This document shows positions 7,536 through 15,235 of a DNA stretch of 64,000 bases, piece by piece. The translations under genes and the position numbers were made by a program. The stretch is from Amycolatopsis albispora (GTDB lineage Bacteria; Actinomycetota; Actinomycetes; Mycobacteriales; Pseudonocardiaceae). The notes under the pieces were generated by a model. The model saw only the letters and a list, made by a program, of their open reading frames with translations, did no database searches and was not told the origin of the DNA. The stretch lies in assembly GCF_003312875.1 (NCBI RefSeq), contig NZ_CP015163.1, forward strand, positions 6,138,001 to 6,202,000. Reading direction: 5' to 3'. Positions within the stretch are counted from its first letter, which is position 1. Every line of letters starts with the position of its first letter.

Positions 7536-9185
7536 TCACGGTGTCTGGCCGGGCCGCAGCCGGTCACCGCAGGCAGCACGCGGCTCGGCGTGGCGCTCGC
7601 GGTTGACCCGGCTGGTCACCACCTCGGCGTAGTCGCGGAGTTCCTGCAGCTTGGCCATCGACGGCACGGCGTCCTTGCGGACCCAGTCGCCCTTCGGACC
7701 GCCTTCGTACAGCGGGAAGTAGTCGCGGTCGAGGCGCGCGTCGGCGGTGATGCCGCTGATCTGCGACCACGGCTCGTGCGAGTGCACGAAGGTCGGCTTC
7801 ACCTCGTCGAACAGGTAGTCCCGCAGCTGGCCGTGCTCCCCGGCCCCGGCCAGGTCGGCGATGCGCGCGTGCGTCAGGCCGACCAGGTCGACCACGCGCA
7901 GCCTGCTGGTCAGCGCGGTGCCGCCGACGTCCGGCACGAGCAGCGTGCCGTCGCGGAGGCCGAGCACGTCCGCGTACCCGTTGAACACCCGGCCGTAGCG
8001 GTCGGCGACCAGGCACGCGGGCACGATCGGCGACTCGACGTGGTCGCGGGTGGACTCGGCGAAGGCGGCGAAGGTGGGCAGCGCGGCGACCACCACAACC
8101 GCGATCACCGCCACCCGGCGGATCCCGCGCACGAACGCGCTCACCTCGGCGAGCACGAACACCACCAGCAGCGCGGCGATGGGCCAGAACGGCGTGGCGA
8201 ACCGGAGTTCGCCGCCCGGCTCCGGGCCGAGCACGGAGAACACCACCGCCGCCAGCCCGAGGAACACCAGCAGCACGGCCAGCACGTCCCGCCGCGCCGA
8301 CCCCTTCGCCAGCAGCACGCCGACGCCCGCGGCCAGCACCAGCGACAGCCACGCCCCGGCGTAGGCCAGCAGGTCACCGGCGAGGGCGAAGGTCTCCAGC
8401 CCCGGGAACTCCTGCCCCTTCGCGATCGCGGTGTTCGGCACGAGCCTGCCGAACTCCAGGTACCGCCAGACCAGGTAACCGCCGTACGGCACGGCGAACA
8501 CGGCCACCGACACCGCACCGGCGCGCAGCACGTCCGGCACCCGGTACCGGCGCACGAACATCAGCAGCGCCAACGGGTACGCCACCACGTACAGCGCGCC
8601 GTCCGGCCGGGTCAGCGCGGCGAGCGCGGCCAGCAGCCCGGCGGCCACCGCGAGCCGCGCGCGGGTCAGCTCGTTGCGCGGCACCGCACGCAGGACGAGC
8701 GCCATGAGCCAGCAGACCGCCAGCGCGTAGAGCGAGTTCTCCAGCCCGGACACCGCCCACATCACGTACGACGGGACAAGCGCGAGCAGCGCCCCGGCGC
8801 CGAAGGTGAGCGGGCCCGGCCGCTTGCTGAAGCCCTTCGCCGCGTGGTGCAGCGCGGCGAGCACACCCGCGGTGGCGAGCAGCCCCAGCAGTTTCGGGAA
8901 GAACACGTAGTCCGGAACGCCGAACAGCGAACCGGTGTCGAAAACGCCGAGCAGTTTGCCGAAGATCAACAAAGCCAGCCAGGCCGGGTTCGAGAAACCC
9001 TCCACCCGATCACCGCCCGGCTGCAGCACCGGGCCGAAGCCGTCGGCGATGTCACGCGCGTACGCGAAGGTGATGGCGGCGTCGTCGATCAGCCAGTTTC
9101 CGTAGAGCAGGCCGTGCGCGGCGACCAGGGCGGTACCGCCGAATGTGGCGAAGACCCCGGAACTCCGCCCGGTGAATGCGGCCAA
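7536..9185 (-). CDS. GT-C family membrane glycosyltransferase
   Basis: A 549-residue polytopic protein with roughly ten or more helices. After the first helix comes WLIDDAAITFAYARDIADG... VEGFSN, the Asp-Asp and aromatic-rich loop typical of GT-C enzymes that use polyprenyl-phosphate sugars, most like mycobacterial arabinofuranosyltransferase AftB-type proteins. A soluble C-terminal part of about 170 residues follows (LVPDVGGTALTSRLRVVDLVGLTHARIADLAG). It probably adds a sugar to a wall polysaccharide on the outer face. The frame is open to a GTG at 9218, but the TTG at 9185 has GGAGGGGGAGGA seven bases before it, so I prefer it. It lies between the two WQEEL paralogues, convergent with the first and divergent from the second. 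Confidence 0.75.
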   Translation of the reverse strand: MAAFTGRSSGVFATFGGTALVAAHGLLYGNWLIDDAAITFAYARDIADGFGPVLQPGGDRVEGFSNPAWLALLIFGKLLGVFDTGSLFGVPDYVFFPKLLGLLATAGVLAALHHAAKGFSKRPGPLTFGAGALLALVPSYVMWAVSGLENSLYALAVCWLMALVLRAVPRNELTRARLAVAAGLLAALAALTRPDGALYVVAYPLALLMFVRRYRVPDVLRAGAVSVAVFAVPYGGYLVWRYLEFGRLVPNTAIAKGQEFPGLETFALAGDLLAYAGAWLSLVLAAGVGVLLAKGSARRDVLAVLLVFLGLAAVVFSVLGPEPGGELRFATPFWPIAALLVVFVLAEVSAFVRGIRRVAVIAVVVVAALPTFAAFAESTRDHVESPIVPACLVADRYGRVFNGYADVLGLRDGTLLVPDVGGTALTSRLRVVDLVGLTHARIADLAGAGEHGQLRDYLFDEVKPTFVHSHEPWSQISGITADARLDRDYFPLYEGGPKGDWVRKDAVPSMAKLQELRDYAEVVTSRVNRERHAEPRAACGDRLRPGQTP

Positions 9186-9231
9186 GTCGAGGTCCTCCCC
9201 CTCCGGTCCGGAATACACTCACTTATCAACC

Positions 9232-9245
9232 GCCGAACGTTCGGC
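9232..9245. promoter_or_regulatory. 14-bp palindrome in a divergent promoter region
   Basis: GCCGAACGTTCGGC is a perfect palindrome between the divergent glycosyltransferase (start 9185 or 9218) and the WQEEL gene (start 9391). It lacks the four-base spacer of the LexA box, so it is not a standard SOS site. It may be an operator shared by both genes; nothing else supports this. Confidence 0.3.
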
Positions 9246-9390
9246 ATTACGCGCTGCTTGTCACCCGAAGGAAGTCCGGCCCGATCCGAGGGCCGGTCAC
9301 CCGGGCGTGCACAATGGCGCAGGTCACCGCACCAGTAGTCGCAGGCGGCCGCGAATTGGATCCGCACCGCCGGAAGAGAGGGGCCAGAGG

Positions 9391-10785
9391 GTGTCCTGGC
9401 AGGAGGAGCTCCGCAAGCTGGACGAGGAACTCGCCTCGGGCCGGCTTTCCGCCGATGACTACCGGATTCGCCGGGATCAGGTGCTCTCGTCGGCGGTCGC
9501 GCCGGGCGAGAACCCGGCGTCCGGTGGGTTCGCCCAGCAGCAGGCGCCGCAGCAGCAGCCGATGTTCCAGCCGCAGCAGCAGCAACCGCCCCAGCAGCCG
9601 CAACCGCAGCAGCAGCCGCCGCAGGCCCAGCCGGGTGGTGCCGACGCGACCCAGGTGGTCTCGCCGGTGAGCCCGCCGCAGGGCACACCGCAGCCGAACT
9701 CGGCCGAGGCCACGCAGATCGTGCCGAGCGCCGATCCCGGTGCCGACCGCACCCAGGCCGTGCCGCGCTGGCAGACCCAGGCCCCGCCGCAGCCGAACTA
9801 CCAGCAGCCCGGCTACCCGCAGCAGCCGCCGAACTCGCCGGCCGGCGGGTTCGCGCAACCCGGGTACCAGCCGCAGGGCCCGCACTCGGGCGGGTTCAAC
9901 CAGCAGCACCCGCAGCAGCAACAGCAGCCGCAGCCGGGCTGGAACCAGCCCGAGGGTGACCTGAGCCCGCCTTGGGGTGGCTCGGAATTCCCGCCGCTGT
10001 CCCCGGCGTCCAGTTCGGAATGGACCCGCCAGGGCCCGGAGCTGTTCGAGGAGTCCAGCGGGAAGGGCAAGGGCGGCAAGGTGGCCCTGCTCGCGCTGGT
10101 CGCCCTGCTGGTGGTCGGTGGCCTGGTGACCGGTGGCATCCTGCTCTTCTCCGGTGACGAGGAGCCGAACCCGCCGGTGGCGCAGTCCAGCCAGGCACCG
10201 CCGCCCCCGCCCAGTTCCGCGCCGCCGACCAAGAGCTCGCCGAAGCCGGTCGACCCGAGCGCGCCGCTGATCGAGCGCATCCCGGCGCCGCCGGGCACCG
10301 CCGACAGCGGCAGCGGCAAGCTCGAGCTGGCCCAGCTCGGCGAGAAGTCCATCATGGACGGTGAGATGGTGTCGGCGCTGAACAGCAACGGTGCCACCGA
10401 GGCCGCCTGGCGTGGTTCGGTCAAGGGCGCCGACGCGAACAGCCCGTACCCGGACAAGTTCTCGATCACCGCGGTCCGCCTGCCGGACGCGGAGAAGGCG
10501 CAGGCCTCGCTCGCCGCGATGACCGGCCGGATGGACGACCTCGGCTACATCGCGGTGAAGGACCCGCTGGAGAACATCCCGTCGGACGTCCAGTTCTACA
10601 AGGACGTCAACGAGAAGAAGGCCGCCTACTACGGGGTCTGGGTTTCGCAGGACGTGGTGATCCAGGTGCACGTCTCGCTGGACCCGCTGCCGTCGCCGGC
10701 CAACGACGCCGAGGCCGCGATGAGCGGTAGCTACCAGCGGCAGGTCATCGCCACGCTGGCGAACTTCCCGGTTTCGGCCAGCTGA
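9391..10785 (+). CDS. Single-pass membrane protein with WQEEL N-terminus and Gln/Pro-rich linker
   Basis: The 464-residue paralogue of the gene at 6320-7525. The N-terminus SWQEELRKLDEELASGRLS... YRIRRDQVL aligns with that protein residue by residue. A low-complexity linker follows (residues 50-210) of Gln, Pro and Gly, with runs such as QQQQPPQQ and two TQxV-like repeats (DATQVV, EATQIV). One membrane helix (VALLALVALLVVGGLVTGGILLF) sits at about 231-253, then a Pro-rich spacer and an external domain of about 170 residues. The GTG start is set by alignment with the paralogue and by GAGAGGGG upstream. The linker may be a phosphorylation or phase-separating segment; this is inference. It is eight bases from the downstream methyltransferase gene and may share its transcript. 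Confidence 0.65.
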   Translation: MSWQEELRKLDEELASGRLSADDYRIRRDQVLSSAVAPGENPASGGFAQQQAPQQQPMFQPQQQQPPQQPQPQQQPPQAQPGGADATQVVSPVSPPQGTPQPNSAEATQIVPSADPGADRTQAVPRWQTQAPPQPNYQQPGYPQQPPNSPAGGFAQPGYQPQGPHSGGFNQQHPQQQQQPQPGWNQPEGDLSPPWGGSEFPPLSPASSSEWTRQGPELFEESSGKGKGGKVALLALVALLVVGGLVTGGILLFSGDEEPNPPVAQSSQAPPPPPSSAPPTKSSPKPVDPSAPLIERIPAPPGTADSGSGKLELAQLGEKSIMDGEMVSALNSNGATEAAWRGSVKGADANSPYPDKFSITAVRLPDAEKAQASLAAMTGRMDDLGYIAVKDPLENIPSDVQFYKDVNEKKAAYYGVWVSQDVVIQVHVSLDPLPSPANDAEAAMSGSYQRQVIATLANFPVSAS

Positions 10786-10793
10786 GGGCAGCG

Positions 10794-12314
10794 GTGGGTT
10801 CCCGGCTCACCACGGCGCTGGCCGGCGCCATCGTGGCCAGGGCCGGGGACCGCTCCGCGCTGAGCGACGAACTGCACTTCGCCGCGAAGGACCCCGCGGA
10901 GCGGTGGCACCTCGACCGCGGGCGGGCGAACCTGGTGCGCGCATTGGATCTTCCGGCGCGGGCGAAGGTGCTGCACCTTGGCGCGGGCAGCGGTTCGCTG
11001 ACCAGGTACCTGGCCGAGACGGTGTCCGAAGTGGACGCCGTCGAACCGGATCCGGAACTGGCGAAGATCACCGAGGACCGCGTCGCCGGGCTGACCGGCG
11101 TGCGCGTGCTCGGGGAAGTTCCGCGGGGTCACTACGACGTCGTGGTCGCGGCCGGAATGCTGGAAACGCTGCTGGACCCGGGCGAGCGGACGGCCTTTCT
11201 CCGCGCCGCCCGCGAACGGCTCGCTCCCGGCGGCACGCTGTGCCTGGCCGTGGAGAACCAGTTCGGCGTGCGGAACCTCGCCGGGGCCCCGGATCGGCAC
11301 ACCGGCCGCCGCTGGGACGCGGTCGAAGGGCATCCCTTCGGCGGGCCCACCCGGCTGCTCGCCCGGCGTCCACTGGAGAAACTGGTGCGCGAGGCCGGGT
11401 TCGGCGCGCTGCGCGTGCTCGGCTGCTTCCCCGACTTCCGGTACACCCGCGTGGTTTTCGACCGGGAACTGCTCGACGCGCATCCCCGGCTGGCGATCGA
11501 GCTGCCGCGCCTGCCCAGTCCCGACGAGGGGTTCGACGCCCCGCGTCCGGTCGACGAGGCGAAGGTGTGGGCGCAACTGGTCGAGGCCGGTCAGGCCGAG
11601 GACGCGGCGAACGCTTTCCTTGTGCTGGCAACGGTTTCCGGCGACTCCCCGCTTTGGCCGGACGGCCGGCTGGCGAAGTACTTCAACACCGATCGCGCGG
11701 CCAGGTGGTGCACCGGCGCGGAGGTGACCCGGCACGAGGTCCGGCGGGCACCGCTGCTCGGCCCCAGCGGCGACGGGCCGGTTTCCGTGCAGGCGTGGAC
11801 CGATCCGATCCACGACGGGCCGACCATGATCGGCGTGCTGGCGGAACGGCCGTGGCTGGCCGAGGAACTGCTGCTCGCCTGGCGTGGTCTGGTCCACCAG
11901 CACGCGGCCGCGCTCGGCCCGGCGCTGTGGGACCTGCTGCCGCACAACCTCGTGGTCACCGGCGACGGGGTGCCGCGGCCGATCGACCTGGAATGGCGGT
12001 TCGCCGAGGCGGACCCGGACACCGTGGTGGCACGCGGCCTGCTGCTCACCGCGGAACGGCTCGCCGGGCTGGCCTGGCGGGGCGCGGGCCCGTCGAGCAC
12101 GGTGCGCGACCTGGCCGCCTGGCTGGGCGTGCTGCTCGGCATGACGCCGGACTACGTGGACGAGGCGGTGGACCGGGAAGCGCGGTTCCAGGCCATCGGG
12201 GTGCACGGGGGCACCGCGACACCGGATACGGAGAGCACAATACGGGCGGCTTGGCACGACCGGCTCGCGGAGGCCGTGGCCGTGCCGGACGAACTACCAG
12301 GGGTGGATGGATGA
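10794..12314 (+). CDS. Class I SAM-dependent methyltransferase with long C-terminal domain
   Basis: A 506-residue protein. Residues about 45-165 form a Rossmann methyltransferase domain with motif I VLHLGAGSGSL, the acidic ribose-binding residue in VDAVEPDPE, and GGTLCLAVEN as the motif after the core. The following 300 residues (for example LPHNLVVTGDGVPRPIDLEWRF) resemble C-terminal parts of polysaccharide-associated methyltransferases, with a kinase-like H-N...D-E pattern in that segment, but I cannot assign a function to it. It starts with GTG shortly after AGGG and overlaps the next gene at ATGA (12311-12314). It is first in a run of five overlapping glycan genes, so a sugar methyl group is a plausible product. 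Confidence 0.75.
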   Translation: MGSRLTTALAGAIVARAGDRSALSDELHFAAKDPAERWHLDRGRANLVRALDLPARAKVLHLGAGSGSLTRYLAETVSEVDAVEPDPELAKITEDRVAGLTGVRVLGEVPRGHYDVVVAAGMLETLLDPGERTAFLRAARERLAPGGTLCLAVENQFGVRNLAGAPDRHTGRRWDAVEGHPFGGPTRLLARRPLEKLVREAGFGALRVLGCFPDFRYTRVVFDRELLDAHPRLAIELPRLPSPDEGFDAPRPVDEAKVWAQLVEAGQAEDAANAFLVLATVSGDSPLWPDGRLAKYFNTDRAARWCTGAEVTRHEVRRAPLLGPSGDGPVSVQAWTDPIHDGPTMIGVLAERPWLAEELLLAWRGLVHQHAAALGPALWDLLPHNLVVTGDGVPRPIDLEWRFAEADPDTVVARGLLLTAERLAGLAWRGAGPSSTVRDLAAWLGVLLGMTPDYVDEAVDREARFQAIGVHGGTATPDTESTIRAAWHDRLAEAVAVPDELPGVDG

Positions 12315-13075
12315 GCGAAACGCTGGACGAGACCGTCGCACGCGTGATGGCGGGCGTGAACACCACGATCGCCGACGGCGACAGCATGTTCGCCGGCAGC
12401 ACCGAGCACTACTTCAGCGTGTCGCGGGACGCGCTGCGCGCGGTGCTCGCCGCACTGCACGTCACCGGGCGCGGTGAGCCCAAGCGGCTGCTGGACTTCG
12501 GCTGCGGGTACGGCCGGGTGCTGCGCTCGCTGCGGGCCGCCTTCCCGTCGACCGAGCTGATCGCCTGCGACATGGATCCGACCGCGCTGGCCAGCTGCGC
12601 CGAAGCGTTCGGCGCCCGCGCGATCACCGGCGCCCCGGACCCCGACCACATCGAGCAGGTCACCGACGTGGACCTGATCTGGTGCGGTTCGGTGCTCACC
12701 CATCTCGACGCCCCGCAGTGGGGCCCCCTGCTGCGGTACTTCTCGCGCGCGCTCGCGCCCGGCGGGGTCGCGGTGGTCACCACGCACGGCCGCCGGATGG
12801 CCATGCGTGCCGAGGCGGGCAAGGACTACGGGCTGGACGCACGCGCCATCGACCGCGTGCTCGCCGCGTACAAGGCCTGCGGGTTCGGTTACAACGACTA
12901 CGTCGGCTACGACGGCTACGGCATCTCGCTCAGCTCGCCCGGCTGGGCGGTGCAGCGCGCGCTGGAGGCGCCCGACCTGCGGCTGGCCGGGTACGACGAG
13001 GCCGCCTGGGACCGCCACCAGGACGTGATGGTGCTGGTCAAGGACGCCAACGCGACGCTGAAGGCGGACCTGTGA
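12311..13075 (+). CDS. Class I SAM-dependent methyltransferase
   Basis: A 254-residue methyltransferase. Motif I is RLLDFGCGYGRVLRSL at about residues 58-73, the ribose-binding acid is in LIACDMDP, and VDLIWCGSVLTHLDAPQW is the motif IV/post region; ALAPGGVAVVTTHG follows. The C-terminus (GYNDYVGYDGYGISLSS) is Tyr-rich and may form the acceptor site. It overlaps both neighbours by four bases (ATGA upstream, GTGA downstream), so translation is coupled. With two methyltransferases and two glycosyltransferases in one operon, the likely substrates are sugars of a surface polysaccharide, as in lipopolysaccharide O-antigen or mycobacterial polymethylated glycan systems. Confidence 0.8.
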   Translation: MSETLDETVARVMAGVNTTIADGDSMFAGSTEHYFSVSRDALRAVLAALHVTGRGEPKRLLDFGCGYGRVLRSLRAAFPSTELIACDMDPTALASCAEAFGARAITGAPDPDHIEQVTDVDLIWCGSVLTHLDAPQWGPLLRYFSRALAPGGVAVVTTHGRRMAMRAEAGKDYGLDARAIDRVLAAYKACGFGYNDYVGYDGYGISLSSPGWAVQRALEAPDLRLAGYDEAAWDRHQDVMVLVKDANATLKADL

Positions 13076-14679
13076 GCGACGGTCCCAGAGTCCACTTCGA
13101 ACTCGACCACCCGCCGGCCGAGTTCGTGGTGCCCGGTGACGTGCTGCCGGTGAGCGGCTGGGCGCTGATGGACGGGTTCGCGCCGAGCTTCGCCGAGGTG
13201 CTGGTCGACGGCGCCGCCCCGGTCAGCGCACGCATCCGCATTCCGCGTGCCGACGTGGCCGCCGGGTTCCCCGATTTCGGCGAGGCGGGCACCTGCGGGT
13301 TCGAGGCGCGCGTGGCACTGGACCTGCCGCCCGGCGCCGAGCACCGCGTTTCGCTGCGCGTCCGGCTGCGCCACCACGAAGTCGGCGAGTGGACCTCGCC
13401 CGCGCGCTACTGCACGGTCCGGAATCCCGCGCGCGACACCGACGACGAGCAGCTCGCGGCCGCGTTGCGCACGCGCTCGGGCAGCCTGCTCACCCACGTG
13501 CGCACCGAGGCCGATCCGCGGCACGTGCTGGTGTTCTCCCACGGCCTGCACCTCGGCGGCGGCCAGCTGTGGTTGCAGGAACTGCTGAACGGGCTGGTCA
13601 AGCAGCACGGCTGGCGGGTCACCGTGGTCACCCCGGTGGACGGGCCGCTGCGGCAGGACTGCGCCGATCTCGGCATCGACGTGCACCTGACGCGTCCGTA
13701 CCAAGTGGACACCGTCGCCGCCTACGAGGGCCACGTCGCCGAGCTGGCCCTGATCGCGAAGACCTCCGGCGCGAGCGTGGCGCTGGTCAACACGATCACC
13801 GCCTTCCCCGGCGTGGACGCGGCCAAGCGCGCCGGGCTGCCGGTGACCTGGGCGGTGCACGAGAGCTTCCCGCTGGGCACCTTCGCCTACGAAACCTGGC
13901 GCGCGGGCCTGAACCCGACCGTGCGGGCGCGCTGGGAGGAGCTGTTCCGCGAGGCCGACCAGCTGACCTTCGTCGCCGACGCCACCCGCGAGATGTACGA
14001 GCGGTACAGCCCGGCCCACCGCGGCCGGACCATTCGCTACGGCACGCCGATGGTGCGGTTCGACGGCCGGACCAGCGGCCGCGTGCGGCACGACGCCCGC
14101 GAGCGGCTCGGCCTGCCGCCGGACGCGCTGGTGGTGCTCAACGTCGGCATCATGGAGCCGCGCAAGGGCCAGGCCGGGCTGATCGCGGCGATGGACCGGG
14201 TGCGGCGGCGGCACCCGGAGGTGCTGCTGACCGTGGTCGGGTACCACGAGTCGCAGTACGGGCTGGCCACCGCGGAGCTGGTGCGCCGGATGGGCCTCGG
14301 CGACTGGGTGAACCTGGTCGAGGTGCAGCGCGACCCGGTGCCGTGGTTCCAGGCCGCCGACCTGTTTGTGAACAGCTCCGACCTGGAGTCGCTGCCGCGG
14401 TCGATCCTGGAGGCGGTGTGCGTCGGGCTGCCAGTGGTGGCCAGCGACGTGTTCGGCGCGCGGGAGATCGTCGCCGACGGCCGCACCGGCTGGCTGTTCG
14501 AGCCGAACGACGTGGACGCACTGACCGTGGCCCTGCTCCGCGCGCTGGAAACACCGCCGCGGGAGCGGGCCGAGATCGCCGCGCGTGCCTTCGCCGAGCT
14601 GTCCGGCTGGCTCGATCCGGCCGGCTACGCCGCGGAGTACTCGCAGGTGCTGGAATCGCTAGGGGACCAAGATGGGTAA
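13072..14679 (+). CDS. GT4 family glycosyltransferase with N-terminal beta domain
   Basis: A 535-residue protein. Residues 1-110 form a predicted beta-sandwich (VHFELDHPPAEFVVPGDVLPVSGWALMDG split by turns) of the type seen before glycosyltransferase domains in actinobacterial glycan clusters. A GT-B enzyme follows: the N-terminal Rossmann half has HGLHLGGGQLWLQELLNGL, and the C-terminal half has NVGIMEPRKGQAGL, ADLFVNSSDLESLPRSILEA and GLPVVASDVFGAREIV, the E-x7-E retaining GT4 signature. The GTG start overlaps the preceding stop (GTGA). It should transfer a nucleotide sugar to a growing glycan on the cytoplasmic face. Donor and acceptor are unknown. Confidence 0.85.
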   Translation: MSDGPRVHFELDHPPAEFVVPGDVLPVSGWALMDGFAPSFAEVLVDGAAPVSARIRIPRADVAAGFPDFGEAGTCGFEARVALDLPPGAEHRVSLRVRLRHHEVGEWTSPARYCTVRNPARDTDDEQLAAALRTRSGSLLTHVRTEADPRHVLVFSHGLHLGGGQLWLQELLNGLVKQHGWRVTVVTPVDGPLRQDCADLGIDVHLTRPYQVDTVAAYEGHVAELALIAKTSGASVALVNTITAFPGVDAAKRAGLPVTWAVHESFPLGTFAYETWRAGLNPTVRARWEELFREADQLTFVADATREMYERYSPAHRGRTIRYGTPMVRFDGRTSGRVRHDARERLGLPPDALVVLNVGIMEPRKGQAGLIAAMDRVRRRHPEVLLTVVGYHESQYGLATAELVRRMGLGDWVNLVEVQRDPVPWFQAADLFVNSSDLESLPRSILEAVCVGLPVVASDVFGAREIVADGRTGWLFEPNDVDALTVALLRALETPPRERAEIAARAFAELSGWLDPAGYAAEYSQVLESLGDQDG

Positions 14680-15235
14680 CGAAGACAACCTGCCCGGCCC
14701 GCTCAAGGCCGAGCTGACCCGGCTGCGGGCCGAGCGTGAGGTGTACACCGCCGAGCGCGACCGCCTGCGTGCCGAGCTGGCCGAAGCCGAGGCCAAGCTC
14801 GCCGAGGTCACCACCGAGCGCGACGAGCTGGCCGAAACCCTGAACGGCGAGCGGTCGGCGGAGCACCTCGCCGCCCTCACCCGCCGTGCCGAGGAGGCGG
14901 AGGCCGAGGCACGCGAGAAGAGCGCCGAGGCCGACGCCCAGCGCCAGGAAACCGCCGCCGCCCGTGCCGAACGGGACACGCTGCGCGCCGAACTGGCCGA
15001 CACCCGCGGTGAGCGCGACAGGCTGCGGCTGACCCTGCTCGACGCCGAGCTGAGCCTGGCCGGGCAGCCGATGCCGGTCCGCCGCGCGCCGGCCGGTCCG
15101 GAGGCCGACGAGCGCGCCGCCCGGCTGGCGGCCGAGGTGGCGGAGCTGTCGAACGAGCTGGAAGCAACCAGAGCCACCATCAGCTGGCGCGTCACCGCGC
15201 CGCTGCGAGCCGTGCGGAAGCGGACCGCGCGCTGA
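14672..15235 (+). CDS. Coiled-coil protein in glycan operon
   Basis: A 187-residue protein that is mostly one long heptad coiled coil (residues 8-125: repeats of RAELAEAEAKLAE, TERDELAETL, RAERDTLRAEL). A second short coil (EVAELSNELEATRATISWRV) and a basic tail (LRAVRKRT) complete it. The ATISWRVTAPLRAV ending is common at the C-terminus of coiled-coil segments attached to actinobacterial and phage glycosyltransferases, where it precedes a membrane-proximal region. The start ATG overlaps the GT4 gene by eight bases, with GGGGA before it. It may be a scaffold or chain-length ruler for the adjacent enzymes; this is inference from coil length and context. Confidence 0.65.
   Translation: MGNEDNLPGPLKAELTRLRAEREVYTAERDRLRAELAEAEAKLAEVTTERDELAETLNGERSAEHLAALTRRAEEAEAEAREKSAEADAQRQETAAARAERDTLRAELADTRGERDRLRLTLLDAELSLAGQPMPVRRAPAGPEADERAARLAAEVAELSNELEATRATISWRVTAPLRAVRKRTAR

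Noticed and set aside
7470..9338. A 622-codon open frame on the plus strand across the GT-C gene
   Set aside because: Its translation is rich in His, Gln, Arg and Gly with no domain, as expected antisense to a GC-rich membrane protein gene. The minus-strand frame has helices and the GT-C motif.
9540..9930. CAG-type trinucleotide repeat in the Gln-rich linker gene as a phase-variable tract
   Set aside because: The Gln codons are interrupted by CCG and mixed codons, with no long pure run, so slippage is unlikely.
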